A stretch of 64,000 nucleotides of DNA, from NCBI RefSeq assembly GCF_021044795.1, contig NZ_JAJNOP010000012.1, one strand, 5' to 3'. A program made the position numbers and the translations under genes. This stretch comes from Acidaminococcus hominis. GTDB lineage: Bacteria > Bacillota > Negativicutes > Acidaminococcales > Acidaminococcaceae. Positions within the stretch are counted from its first letter, which is position 1; the number at the start of each line of letters is the position of its first letter. The notes below the pieces were generated by a model. The model had not been told where the DNA came from. It was given only the letters and a program-made list of their open reading frames with translations, and searched no databases. Shown piece after piece: positions 7,869 through 16,596 of this stretch.

Positions 7869-9479
7869 TCAGATGGCTCTGGCTTCACTGGGCACGGTGG
7901 TAAAGTTGATGCCCGGGTTCCGTTCCAGGATCCAGTTCAGGTTCCATTCGTTGGAAACCAGGATAACCGGCCGGTCCAGCTTGTCGTACACCAGCATGCC
8001 GTTGTCCAGGCCCTTGATGTTCCGGATGTCGTCGGCATCGTCGGCGTAAACCCAGCGGGCTACGGTGTAGGGCAGCTGGTCCATCAGCAGTTTGGCGCCG
8101 TATTCGTTAAGCAGCCGGTATTCCAGTACTTCCAGCTGCAAAACGCCAACCACGCCCACCACAAAGCTTTCCATACCGATATTCTTTTGGCGGAATACCT
8201 GAATGGCGCCTTCCTGGGCCAGTTGGACAATGCCCTTTTCAAACTGTTTCCGCTTCATGGAGTCCTTGGGCTGCACCTTGGCGAAAATTTCCGGCGGGAA
8301 AATGGGGAAATCTTCAAACTGTACCTGATGCTTTTCATCGCACAGGGAATCCCCGATGGTGAAGATGCCCGGGTCAAAGACCCCAATGATATCACCAGGA
8401 TAGGCTTTTTCTACGGTGGTCCGTTCCTGGGCCATGAACTGCTGGGGCTGGGACAGCTTTACGGGCTTGCCCCCCTGGACATGGTACACGGTCATGCCCT
8501 TTTCAAACACCCCGGAGCAGATGCGCATAAAGGAAATCCGGTCCCGGTGGGCCGGGTTCATATTGGCCTGAATCTTGAAGATAAAGGCGGAGAAGGTTTC
8601 GTCGGTAGGCTTTACCACGCCTCCGTCCTTCAGGTGGCGAGGCTGGGGCATGGGAGACAGTTCCAGGAACTTTTCCAAGAAGCTGCGCACGCCAAAGTTG
8701 GTCATGGCGGACCCGAAGAACATAGGGGTCAGTTCCCCTGCGTTCACCTTGTCCAGGTCAAATTCATCCCCGGCCAGATCCAGCAGCTCAATATCGTCCA
8801 GGAGATTCTGGTAATTGGTTTCCCCGATGGCTTCCCGGATAGCCGGGTCGTTCAGGTCACCGGTGGTGGATTTCAAAATCTTGGAGCCGTGACTGGAGTC
8901 GTTGTCAAACAGCTCCACCTGCTTCTTCAGCCGGTCGTACACGCCAATATAGTGGCCGTCCACGCCAATGGGCCAGTTGATGGGGAAAGCATTGATATGC
9001 AGCACTTTCTCGATTTCGTCCATCAAGTCCATGGGGGCCCGGCCGTAACGGTCCAATTTATTCACAAAGGTAAAGATAGGAAGTTTTCTCCGGTGGCAGA
9101 CCCAGAACAGCTTCTTGGTCTGAGGTTCCACGCCTTTGGCAGCGTCGATCAGCATAACGGCGCTGTCGGCAGCAATCAGGGTACGGTAGGTATCTTCACT
9201 GAAGTCCTGGTGCCCAGGGGTATCCAGAATGTTTACCCGGTAGCCGTCGTAGTCGAACTGCAGCACACTGGAGGTAACGGAAATCCCTCTCTGTTTTTCG
9301 ATTTCCATCCAGTCGGACACCGCATGGCGGTTGGCCTTTCTGGATTTTACGGAGCCGGCCAAATGGATGGCGCCCCCATATAGCAATAATTTCTCAGTCA
9401 GAGTCGTTTTACCGGCATCCGGATGAGAAATGATAGCAAACGTTCTTCTTTTCGCAATCTTATCCTGCAGATCAGACAT
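7869..9479 (-). CDS. prfC: Peptide chain release factor 3
   Basis: A 536-residue translational GTPase. The N-terminal G domain has the P-loop SHPDAGKTT, the switch-II DTPGHQDF, and NKLD; the following domains match RF3 rather than EF-G (short, one-piece length, and QLAQEGAIQVF near the C-terminal third). It recycles RF1/RF2 after peptide release. The start is ATG at 9479 with GGAGG ten bases upstream; the longer frame to 9578 runs through the promoter and the tRNA terminator and is rejected. It is followed closely by wecG. Confidence 0.95.
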   Translation of the reverse strand: MSDLQDKIAKRRTFAIISHPDAGKTTLTEKLLLYGGAIHLAGSVKSRKANRHAVSDWMEIEKQRGISVTSSVLQFDYDGYRVNILDTPGHQDFSEDTYRTLIAADSAVMLIDAAKGVEPQTKKLFWVCHRRKLPIFTFVNKLDRYGRAPMDLMDEIEKVLHINAFPINWPIGVDGHYIGVYDRLKKQVELFDNDSSHGSKILKSTTGDLNDPAIREAIGETNYQNLLDDIELLDLAGDEFDLDKVNAGELTPMFFGSAMTNFGVRSFLEKFLELSPMPQPRHLKDGGVVKPTDETFSAFIFKIQANMNPAHRDRISFMRICSGVFEKGMTVYHVQGGKPVKLSQPQQFMAQERTTVEKAYPGDIIGVFDPGIFTIGDSLCDEKHQVQFEDFPIFPPEIFAKVQPKDSMKRKQFEKGIVQLAQEGAIQVFRQKNIGMESFVVGVVGVLQLEVLEYRLLNEYGAKLLMDQLPYTVARWVYADDADDIRNIKGLDNGMLVYDKLDRPVILVSNEWNLNWILERNPGINFTTVPSEARAI

Positions 9480-9537
9480 GCAAGCTGAACCTCCGTTTCT
9501 TGGCGTCCTTTTGAAAAGGAGCCGCACATTCAATCTT

Positions 9538-9546
9538 ATTATAGCA
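9538..9546 (-). promoter_or_regulatory. Extended -10 promoter of prfC
   Basis: On the minus strand TGC precedes TATAAT (9538-9543), an extended -10 element. No convincing -35 is seen at 16-18 bases. It lies between the tRNA terminator and the prfC start, about 58 bases before the ATG. Confidence 0.5.
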
Positions 9547-9565
9547 TTTTTCGTCATTTTTGCAT

Positions 9566-9598
9566 GAAAAAACGCCACAAAGATAACCTTTGTGGCGT
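9566..9598 (-). terminator. Rho-independent terminator after tRNA-Pro
   Basis: Eleven-bp perfect stem ACGCCACAAAG (minus-strand sense, pairing 9588-9598 with 9572-9582) around a five-base loop, then a run of six T on the minus strand. It begins 15 bases downstream of the tRNA 3' CCA. Confidence 0.9.
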
Positions 9599-9612
9599 CC
9601 AGTTCATTTAAA

Positions 9613-9689
9613 TGGTCGGAGCGGCGAGATTCGAACTCACGACCTCTTCCACCCCAAGGAAGCGCGCTACCAAACTGCGCTACGCCCCG
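9613..9689 (-). tRNA. tRNA-Pro (anticodon GGG)
   Basis: A 77-base cloverleaf. The acceptor stem CGGGGCG pairs with CGCTCCG (one G-U), the T arm contains GTTCGAATC, and the 3' CCA is encoded at 9613-9615. The anticodon arm CTTCC-TTGGGGT-GGAAG places GGG at the anticodon, reading CCC and CCU proline codons. It has its own consensus promoter upstream and a strong terminator downstream, so it is a single-gene unit. Confidence 0.97.
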
Positions 9690-9701
9690 AACACAAGAGC
9701 T

Positions 9702-9730
9702 ATTATACGGTGTTTTGAACCATTCGTCAA
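9702..9730 (-). promoter_or_regulatory. Strong sigma-70 promoter of tRNA-Pro
   Basis: TTGACG (9725-9730) and TATAAT (9702-9707) separated by 17 bases on the minus strand; 11 of 12 consensus positions. The predicted start is only a few bases before the mature tRNA 5' end. Confidence 0.85.
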
Positions 9731-9749
9731 GCGTTTTTCCAAAACTTTT

Positions 9750-10664
9750 TTAAAAAATTTTTGCGCCCTCAAAATCCAGGTCCAAAAGGTGCACCGTGGT
9801 GTCAATCTTACGTTTCGTAAAGGGCTCACGCATGGCCCTGCCAATGGTCTCCAGATCTGCGTCAACTGGCGCATAAGCCATGAGCGTGGAGCCGGAACCA
9901 GAGATAACAGCCTGGTACGCTCCGGCCTCCTGAGCCCGTTTTAACGCCTCCTGGGCCCCTGGAATCAGAGGCAGCCGGTAAGGCGTATGAATCTTGTCCT
10001 GCAAGGCCGTAGAAAGGAATTCATAGCGGCCGGTGGCCAGGGCGCCAATCAGGAGGGCAGCCCGGCTGGTGGAGTACACAGAATCCCGCACGGAAATAGC
10101 CTTGGGCATGGCTGCCCGGGCTTTGGCCGTGGAAAGCTGCATATCCGGCACCAAGACCACCAGTTTCAGAGGTTTGGCCGGGGCCAGTTTCAAGCTCCGT
10201 ACTTTTCCCTCCTCCATGACATTGATGGTCATGCCGCCCAAAATTGCAGGCGCCACATTGTCCGGATGGCCTTCAATAAGGGTAGCCTCCGTCACCAGGT
10301 CTGCCTGGCCAAGGGGAGACCCTGCCAAGGCGTTGGCGGCCATCAGGCCGGCTACCACAGCGGTGGAGCTGCTGCCCAGGCCCCGGGAAACCGGCACCTG
10401 GGTTTCCGAGGTGATTTTGATGCCCGTAGCCGGCTGACCCAATTTATCCCACAGGATATAAAAGGATTCCGCCGCCAGGTTGTTTTTCCCCTGGGGCAAA
10501 AGCCCTGCGTCCTGACCCAGGGCTTCAATCACGATTCCCTCCGGAATCATTTCGTAAGTAAAGGTATTGTACAAGGTGCAGGCCAGTCCCAGGCAGTCAA
10601 AGCCCGGTCCGCAGTTAGCGGAAGTGGCAGGGACCCGTACAGTGACCTTGCGTATTGCTGCCAT
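9750..10664 (-). CDS. thrB: Homoserine kinase
   Basis: A 304-residue GHMP kinase. It has PATSANCGPGFD near the N-terminus, the ATP loop VPVSRGLGSSSTA, and a C-terminal GSGSTLMA segment. It phosphorylates homoserine for threonine synthesis. The ATG at 10664 is chosen over an in-frame TTG at 10673 because the AAAGG site lies at an acceptable distance only from the ATG. It follows hom by 20 bases and is the last gene of the ACT-hom-thrB unit. Threonine synthase (thrC) is not in the window. Confidence 0.93.
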   Translation of the reverse strand: MAAIRKVTVRVPATSANCGPGFDCLGLACTLYNTFTYEMIPEGIVIEALGQDAGLLPQGKNNLAAESFYILWDKLGQPATGIKITSETQVPVSRGLGSSSTAVVAGLMAANALAGSPLGQADLVTEATLIEGHPDNVAPAILGGMTINVMEEGKVRSLKLAPAKPLKLVVLVPDMQLSTAKARAAMPKAISVRDSVYSTSRAALLIGALATGRYEFLSTALQDKIHTPYRLPLIPGAQEALKRAQEAGAYQAVISGSGSTLMAYAPVDADLETIGRAMREPFTKRKIDTTVHLLDLDFEGAKIF

Positions 10665-10684
10665 TGTATCCAAGACCTTTCGGT

Positions 10685-12004
10685 TTAGTTTTGCTCTTTC
10701 AGCTGTTCGTTCAGGCTGTCGTCTTCTACCCGGATGATGTTACAGATCCGGGAGACCACACTCAGGTTGGACAGGGCTTTTTCAGCCTTGCGCAGGGCAT
10801 ATTCGGAGACCCCGTGGGTAATTACCACGATTTCTGCCAGGTTCCCCAGGGAGCGTTTTTGCACAACGGTCTTCAAGCTGACTTCGTTGTCACCGAAAGC
10901 GGTGGCAATGGCGGCCCAGACACCGGGCCGATCCTGCACCAGCATACGTACGTAGCTGGGAGAGTAGATGTCTTTGGGGCCCATAAAGGGTTTCTGCTCG
11001 TAGCAGGTGCACCCTACCCGGCCGGTGCAGCCGTGGAGAATATTCCGGGTGGATTCCAGGATATCCCCGCAGACAGCGCTGGCAGTAGGCATCCGGCCGG
11101 CTCCCTGGCCAAAGAACATGGTTTCGCCCACCGGTTCGCCTTTAACGAAGACGGCGTTAAACACATCATTAACGGTGGCCAAAGGATGGTTCTTCGGCAG
11201 CATGGTGGGATGTACCCGGACGCTGATGCCCTTGCCTTCTTTCTGCTTGGCAATACCCAAAAGCTTCACCACGTAGCCCAGCTCGTCGGCGTATTCGATA
11301 TCCCGCAGGGATACCTTCTCAATGCCTTCCACGCTGACATCTTTCAGGGACACCCGGCTGTTGAAGCCGATGGAGGCCAGGATAGCCAGTTTCCGGGCAG
11401 CGTCCCAGCCGCCTACATCGGCGGTGGGGTCGGACTCGGCGTAGCCCTTATCCTGAGCTTCCTTCAGGACTTCTGCAAAGTCCATATGGTCCTCGGTCAT
11501 TTTGGTCAGCATATAGTTGGTGGTGCCGTTGATGATGCCCATAATCTGGTCAATCCGGTTGGCCGCCAAAGATTCCTTCAGCGGACGGATAATGGGAATG
11601 CCTCCTGCTACCGCAGCCTCAAAAAGGAAATCCACGTGTTTTTCTGCCGCCAGGTCAAAGAGTTCCTTGCCGTGCTCGGCTACTACGTCCTTATTGGCTG
11701 TTACAACATTTTTCCCGGCCCTGAGGGCAGCCAGCATATAGTCCAGGGCAGGATGCTCCCGGCCAATCAGCTCTACCACAATGTCGATATCCGGATCCCC
11801 AATAATGTCTTCGATGTTGTCCGTGGTTTTCAAGGTGGGGTCCAGCGCGGTGACCTTTTCCGGGTGACGTGCCAGAACAGTCTTAATACGGACAGGAACC
11901 CCCACCCGTTCCGTAATCAGTGCGCAGTTGTTTTTCAAAACCAGGATGACGCCGCCGCCTACCGTGCCAGCGCCCAATAAGCCAATATTGATTTCCTTTT
12001 TCAT
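10685..12004 (-). CDS. hom: Homoserine dehydrogenase with C-terminal ACT domain
   Basis: A 439-residue enzyme. The NAD(P) loop GLLGAGTVGGG opens the protein, the catalytic core contains GIINGTTNYMLTKM and the YAESDPTADVGGWDAARK segment with the catalytic acidic and lysine residues, and the last 85 residues form an ACT domain (VRMLVQDRPGVWA). It reduces aspartate semialdehyde to homoserine; the ACT domain normally senses threonine. It is not fused to aspartate kinase. It lies between the small ACT protein and thrB in one operon. Confidence 0.95.
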   Translation of the reverse strand: MKKEINIGLLGAGTVGGGVILVLKNNCALITERVGVPVRIKTVLARHPEKVTALDPTLKTTDNIEDIIGDPDIDIVVELIGREHPALDYMLAALRAGKNVVTANKDVVAEHGKELFDLAAEKHVDFLFEAAVAGGIPIIRPLKESLAANRIDQIMGIINGTTNYMLTKMTEDHMDFAEVLKEAQDKGYAESDPTADVGGWDAARKLAILASIGFNSRVSLKDVSVEGIEKVSLRDIEYADELGYVVKLLGIAKQKEGKGISVRVHPTMLPKNHPLATVNDVFNAVFVKGEPVGETMFFGQGAGRMPTASAVCGDILESTRNILHGCTGRVGCTCYEQKPFMGPKDIYSPSYVRMLVQDRPGVWAAIATAFGDNEVSLKTVVQKRSLGNLAEIVVITHGVSEYALRKAEKALSNLSVVSRICNIIRVEDDSLNEQLKEQN

Positions 12005-12020
12005 CGCAAATCGATCCCCT

Positions 12021-12473
12021 TTAGTCCACCTGTCCCAATACGTCCAGGCGTTTTACTCCGTCAATGAGACGCAGTTTGTCCAGCAAAGCTTCCATGTCAA
12101 TGGTCAGGTACTTGGTTTCTACAGAAATGGTGGTGTTGGCAACACCTTGCAGGGGAACCCCCTGGTTGATGGTGATGACGCTGCCCCCGTCGCCGGCAAT
12201 GGTATTCAGTACGCTGGACAGTACCCCGGGCTTATGTTCCAGCAGCAGGGAAATGGTGATCACCTTTTCCTTGCTGGCATCGTAGAACGGGAACACGTAG
12301 TCCTTATACTTGTAGTAGGCGCTCCGGCTCAAGCCCACCTTGGCTACGGCTTCATTGACCGTCCTCATTTTGCCCCGTTTCAAGATTTCTTTGACCATAA
12401 TGGTCTTTTTGATAGCTTCCGGCAGAATTTCTTCTCTTACCAGGTAAAATTCGGATTTTTTATCGTTGTTCAT
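12021..12473 (-). CDS. ACT-domain protein of the PheB/UPF0735 family
   Basis: A 150-residue protein. Residues 1-65 contain a small helix-turn-helix-like segment (EAVAKVGLSRSAYYKYKD) and residues 70-150 an ACT domain (ISLLLEHKPGVLSSVLN). This architecture is the UPF0735/PheB family often placed beside hom and thrB in Firmicutes. It probably binds an amino acid and may regulate the operon, but its function is not firmly known. It is the first gene after the promoter, 16 bases ahead of hom. Confidence 0.85.
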   Translation of the reverse strand: MNNDKKSEFYLVREEILPEAIKKTIMVKEILKRGKMRTVNEAVAKVGLSRSAYYKYKDYVFPFYDASKEKVITISLLLEHKPGVLSSVLNTIAGDGGSVITINQGVPLQGVANTTISVETKYLTIDMEALLDKLRLIDGVKRLDVLGQVD

Positions 12474-12519
12474 CGGCCTCTATCCTTTTCATAAGAATTT
12501 TTATCCTTCTTAGGTAGAC

Positions 12520-12528
12520 ATTATAACA
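12520..12528 (-). promoter_or_regulatory. Extended -10 promoter of the ACT-hom-thrB operon
   Basis: TGT precedes a TATAAT (12520-12525) on the minus strand, in the 72-base gap after gpsA. The -35 is poor. A pyrimidine/AAGGAT leader of about 40 bases follows. No T-box or attenuator hairpin is visible in the leader. Confidence 0.5.
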
Positions 12529-12545
12529 CAAGTCTTCTAAAAATA

Positions 12546-13538
12546 CTACTCTTTCTTGGCAACCCGTTTCATTAAATCTGCAATGGCTATCTCCACGGAC
12601 TTTTTGGCAAAAAGTACCTGGTACAGCTGCTCAATAATGGGCATTTCCACCCCATGGGCCAGGGCCAGCTGCCGCACCACCGGCGCCGCATTGATGCCTT
12701 CGATGACCATATGGGTTCCCTGGGTAATTTCTTCCAGGCTCTTGCCCTGGGCCAGGGCCACCCCTGCGGAACGGTTCCGGCTCAGGGGGCTGCTGCAGGT
12801 AGCCACCAGGTCCCCCACCCCGGCAAGGCCGGAGAAAGTAGCCCGTTTGGCGCCCATTTTCACCCCCAGGCGGGTGATTTCCGCCAGGCCACGAGTAATG
12901 AGTCCTGCCTGGCTGTTTTCCCCAAAGCCCAGGCCGGCCAGAATGCCGCTGACCAGGGCAATGCAGTTCTTGCTGCAGCCGCACAGCTCTACCCCGATAA
13001 CGTCCCGGCTGGTGTAGGGCCGGAAATATCCATTGATAAAAATCTTCTGCAAAGCCTTGGCAATTTTCAAATCCTTGCAGGCAATGACGGAAGCAGCGGG
13101 CTGCCGCTTGGCAATTTCCTTGGCCAGGTTGGGGCCGCTGAGCGCTGCCACCGCTTTGGCCTGGGGGAACGTTTCTTCCAGAATATCCGTCATCAGCTTC
13201 CCTGTAGCCAGGTCAAACCCTTTGGTACAGGAAAGGAGAATCTGCTCCCGGCAGTCGGTAAAGGCCGCGGCCTGCTGGGCCACCGCAGCCATTCCTTTGG
13301 ATGGAACGACAAAAACGAGCACAGAGGCTCGTTCGATGGTTTGCTGCAGGTCATGGGTTACCAAAATGGAAGGAGAAAGTTCCAAATCCGGAAGGTAATC
13401 TTGGTTTCTCCGAGTACGTTGGATCTGGTCAGCCTTTTGGGGATTCCGGGCCCAGAGGCAGACTTCGTGTCCGTTGTCTGCCAGAATCTGAGCCAGGACG
13501 GTTCCCCAGCTGCCAGCGCCAATAACAGCAATTTTCAT
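12546..13538 (-). CDS. gpsA: Glycerol-3-phosphate dehydrogenase [NAD(P)+]
   Basis: A 330-residue dehydrogenase with the dinucleotide loop IGAGSWGT at the start, VPSKGM, SGPNLAKEIA, the catalytic lysine region ELCGCSKNCIALVSGI, and AGVGDLVATC. It makes sn-glycerol-3-phosphate for phospholipids. The start is ATG at 13538 with AGGAG eight bases upstream; the longer frame to 13661 overlaps plsY. Here NCIAL replaces the common KNVIAI, a mild variation. Immediately downstream of plsY, so precursor and acyltransferase are made together. Confidence 0.95.
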   Translation of the reverse strand: MKIAVIGAGSWGTVLAQILADNGHEVCLWARNPQKADQIQRTRRNQDYLPDLELSPSILVTHDLQQTIERASVLVFVVPSKGMAAVAQQAAAFTDCREQILLSCTKGFDLATGKLMTDILEETFPQAKAVAALSGPNLAKEIAKRQPAASVIACKDLKIAKALQKIFINGYFRPYTSRDVIGVELCGCSKNCIALVSGILAGLGFGENSQAGLITRGLAEITRLGVKMGAKRATFSGLAGVGDLVATCSSPLSRNRSAGVALAQGKSLEEITQGTHMVIEGINAAPVVRQLALAHGVEMPIIEQLYQVLFAKKSVEIAIADLMKRVAKKE

Positions 13539-13543
13539 AAAGC

Positions 13544-14167
13544 TTACTCCTTTGGCGTGTTGTTCTTCTTGGAAAAATGACCTTGTTTTATTTTGTTTTC
13601 GGTACCGTTGACCAAACGGACCATATTTTCGTAATGCCGGGCGATAATCACAGCCGCACAAAAAGCCGTGAAAACCACCAGCCGGTAGTCATAGCCCAGA
13701 TAATAGGCTGCCAGAGGGGTGGCAAACGCCGCCGCAATGGAGCCCAGGGAAACGTAGCGGCTCACATACACAATAGCCAGCCACAGGGTCAGGGCAAACA
13801 CAGAAACTTCCGGCATAAAGTACAGCAGGATGCCAAGGCCGGTAGCAACCCCTTTACCCCCCTTAAAATGAAGGAACAGGGAAAAGCTATGGCCAGCCAG
13901 GGCCGCAACGGCCGTGGCCAACAGCACCCCAAGATCACTGGAAACCAGATGGTTGGTCAGGCATAGGGCCAGTGCTCCCTTGCCCAAATCCCCCAAAAGC
14001 ACGAAGGAAGCCATCCGAGCCCCCACCGTACGGAAAACGTTGGTGGCGCCAATGTTGTGGCTGCCATAGTCCCGGATATCAATCCCGCAGACGGCTTTCA
14101 CCAGGACCAGGCCGCAGGGAATGGAGCCCAGCAGATAACCAATCAGAATACCAATTACATAATCCAT
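13544..14167 (-). CDS. plsY: Glycerol-3-phosphate acyltransferase PlsY
   Basis: A 207-residue membrane protein with five to six hydrophobic segments. The three PlsY loops are present: GSIPCGLV, the DYGSHNIGATNVFRTVG block, and FKGGKGVATG. It acylates glycerol-3-phosphate from acyl-phosphate, the first step of phosphatidate synthesis; PlsC further upstream does the second. The gpsA ribosome site lies inside the last codons, so the two are tightly coupled. PlsX is not in the window. Confidence 0.95.
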   Translation of the reverse strand: MDYVIGILIGYLLGSIPCGLVLVKAVCGIDIRDYGSHNIGATNVFRTVGARMASFVLLGDLGKGALALCLTNHLVSSDLGVLLATAVAALAGHSFSLFLHFKGGKGVATGLGILLYFMPEVSVFALTLWLAIVYVSRYVSLGSIAAAFATPLAAYYLGYDYRLVVFTAFCAAVIIARHYENMVRLVNGTENKIKQGHFSKKNNTPKE

Positions 14168-14180
14168 GGTTTATCCCGCC

Positions 14181-15512
14181 TTACTGGTTGTCCTCATTCT
14201 TGCCCCGGACAATGATGTTGATGGGGGTGCCTCTGAAGCCAAAGGCTTCCCGCAGCTTGTTTTCCAGATACCGCTGGTAGGAGAAGTGCATAATCTCAGG
14301 TTCGTTGCAGAAAATCACGAAGGTAGGCGGTTTGACCTTCACCTGAGTGGTATACAAAATCTTCAGGCGCTTGCCCTTTTCCTGGGGTGGCTGGTTCATC
14401 GCCACAGCGTCGGTAATCACCTGGTTCAGGACGGAAGTGGAAATTCTCATGCTGTTGGCTTCGGCAGCGTCCTTGATCATTTCCGGCAGCCGGGAAATCC
14501 GCTGCTGGGTCAGGGCCGACACGAAAGCAATGTTGGCATAGGGCATGAAAATCAGTTCCTTGTAGACCTTATCGGTAAATTCCACCGTGGAATTGTTGCC
14601 CTTGTTGGGGTACAGGTCCCACTTGTTTACCACGATGACAATGCCTTTGCCGGCTTCGTGGGCATAGCCTGCAATCTTCTTATCCTGTTCGGTAATGCCT
14701 TCCACGGCGCTGAGCACCATGAGCACTACGTCGGACCGGTCCACGGCCCGGAGGGTACGGATAATGCTGTATTTTTCGATGGGTTCATCGATTTTGCCCT
14801 TCCGGCGCATACCAGCGGTATCAATGAACAGATAGGTCTGGCCATCTTTCATCACCGGTACGTCAATGGCGTCCCGGGTGGTGCCGGCCACGTCACTGAC
14901 AATGGACCGGGTCTGGCCAATAATATCGTTAAAGATGGAAGATTTGCCTACATTAGGGCGGCCGATAATGGCAACCTTGATTACATCGTCGTTATCGTCG
15001 TCATCATCCGAGGCAGGGGGGAACTTCTCTACCACCGCATCCAGCAAATCGCCCAGGTTCAGGCGGTTGGAAGCGGAAATCATGTAAGGTTCACCAATGC
15101 CCAGATTATAGAATTCGTAGGCATCGTTTTCCTGTTTGGGGGTATCAGCCTTGTTTACAGCCAGTACCACCGGTTTCCGGGATTGGCGCAGCATCTTGGC
15201 CACTTCCTCGTCATCGATGGTAATGCCGGTACGGGCATCGCAGACAAACAAGATGACGTCTGCTTCCTTAATGGCAATTTCTGCCTGCTGCCGGATGGAA
15301 ACCGCGATGGAGTCGGTATTCTGCATTTCGATACCGCCCGTATCCACCATGGTGAACTTCCGGTCCAGCCATTCTGCATCTGCGTACAGACGGTCCCGGG
15401 TAACCCCGGGGGTATCTTCCACAATGGAAATCCGGCTATCTGCAAATATATTAAACAGCGTTGATTTGCCGACATTGGGTCTGCCGACAATGGCAACTAT
15501 GGGTTTACTCAT
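14181..15512 (-). CDS. der: Ribosome-assembly GTPase Der (EngA)
   Basis: A 443-residue protein with two G domains in tandem: first GRPNVGKSTLFN / DTPG / NKAD, second GRPNVGKSSIFN / DTAGMRRKGKI / NKWD, then a C-terminal KH-like domain. The double-G architecture is unique to Der, needed for 50S maturation. It starts directly at the base after the fni stop. An acidic linker (DDDDDNDD) lies between the G domains. Confidence 0.97.
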   Translation of the reverse strand: MSKPIVAIVGRPNVGKSTLFNIFADSRISIVEDTPGVTRDRLYADAEWLDRKFTMVDTGGIEMQNTDSIAVSIRQQAEIAIKEADVILFVCDARTGITIDDEEVAKMLRQSRKPVVLAVNKADTPKQENDAYEFYNLGIGEPYMISASNRLNLGDLLDAVVEKFPPASDDDDDNDDVIKVAIIGRPNVGKSSIFNDIIGQTRSIVSDVAGTTRDAIDVPVMKDGQTYLFIDTAGMRRKGKIDEPIEKYSIIRTLRAVDRSDVVLMVLSAVEGITEQDKKIAGYAHEAGKGIVIVVNKWDLYPNKGNNSTVEFTDKVYKELIFMPYANIAFVSALTQQRISRLPEMIKDAAEANSMRISTSVLNQVITDAVAMNQPPQEKGKRLKILYTTQVKVKPPTFVIFCNEPEIMHFSYQRYLENKLREAFGFRGTPINIIVRGKNEDNQ

Positions 15513-16580
15513 TTAAATTCCTCTTTCGCTTATATTCTCCGGTTCATCCTGGGATAACCAGCGGAGGGCCTCTGCCAGTTCACCCGTTACATAGTAACGG
15601 ACCTGCCGGAGCTGGCCTATCTGCTCACAGCCTGTCAGGGCATAAAAGTCCTTCAGTGCCTCCAGGCACTGTTTCATCCGGGTAATGGCGGCTTCTGTAC
15701 CGTCTTCCACTACCCACTTCAGCACATTTCCGGCCATGCCTACCGCATTGGCGCCCAAAAGCTGTGCCTTCAGGATATCCAGGGCCGAACGGATACCGCC
15801 CGACGCAATGATGCCCTGCTGCCAGCCTCTCACGCCCACCACTTCCGCAAGGGAAACCGCGGTGGGAATGCCCCACTCCGCCAGTTCCCGGTTGCCTTCC
15901 GGATAGCGGCAGCCTTCAATGGCAGGAAAATTGGTACCGCCGGCGCCCCCAATATCTAATAGGGTGACCCCGCAGTCCAGCAGTTCCTGAGCCTGCTCCC
16001 GGGCCATACCGCAGCCCGTTTCCTTGGCAATGACGGGTACTTCCACCTTCTGGCAGATTTGGGCAATATGCTCACTCCACCGGCTAAAGTCCCGGTCCCC
16101 CTCCTCCATGGCCAGCTCCTGGGCTGGATTCAGGTGGATTTGCAGCCCCTGGGCCTCAATCATAGCCACTGCCCGCCGTGCTTCGTCCACGGTGGCCAGG
16201 GCACTGATATTGGCAAACAGGATGCCCTTGGGGTAAAGCTTGCGAACCACAGAAAAAGTATCGTCATGCAGCTGGGACCTTACCGCCCCATATTGGGACC
16301 CCACAGCCATAGCACACCCAGTCTCCCGGCCCACCAGCGCCAGTTGCTCGTTGATGGCTTTCACCGGACCGGCTCCGCCTGTTATAGCATTGAGAATCAC
16401 AGGGTTGGATAACGGCCCAACCCCGGGCAAAGCCGTGACAAGGCTTACCTTATCACGATTCACCCGGGGCAGACAGTTATGCATGACCCGTATATCAGAA
16501 AAGCCGGTGGCGCAAGGACCATCCTCGAGGCTTACTGCATACCTGATATGATCTAGTTTACGACTCTCCCGGCTTTTCAT
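15513..16580 (-). CDS. fni: Type 2 isopentenyl-diphosphate delta-isomerase
   Basis: A 355-residue FMN TIM-barrel enzyme. It opens with SRKLDHIRYA, has NPVILNAITGGA (substrate/FMN region), QIHLNPAQE, KETGCGM, DIGGAGGTNF and SGGIRSALD, in the order of type 2 IDI. It interconverts IPP and DMAPP and sits beside ispH, the last step of the MEP pathway, so isoprenoid balance is encoded together. The stop codon abuts the der start. The known Bacillus order cmk-rpsA-fni-der-gpsA is retained. Confidence 0.93.
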   Translation of the reverse strand: MKSRESRKLDHIRYAVSLEDGPCATGFSDIRVMHNCLPRVNRDKVSLVTALPGVGPLSNPVILNAITGGAGPVKAINEQLALVGRETGCAMAVGSQYGAVRSQLHDDTFSVVRKLYPKGILFANISALATVDEARRAVAMIEAQGLQIHLNPAQELAMEEGDRDFSRWSEHIAQICQKVEVPVIAKETGCGMAREQAQELLDCGVTLLDIGGAGGTNFPAIEGCRYPEGNRELAEWGIPTAVSLAEVVGVRGWQQGIIASGGIRSALDILKAQLLGANAVGMAGNVLKWVVEDGTEAAITRMKQCLEALKDFYALTGCEQIGQLRQVRYYVTGELAEALRWLSQDEPENISERGI

Positions 16581-16596
16581 CTAGTACGAACTCCTC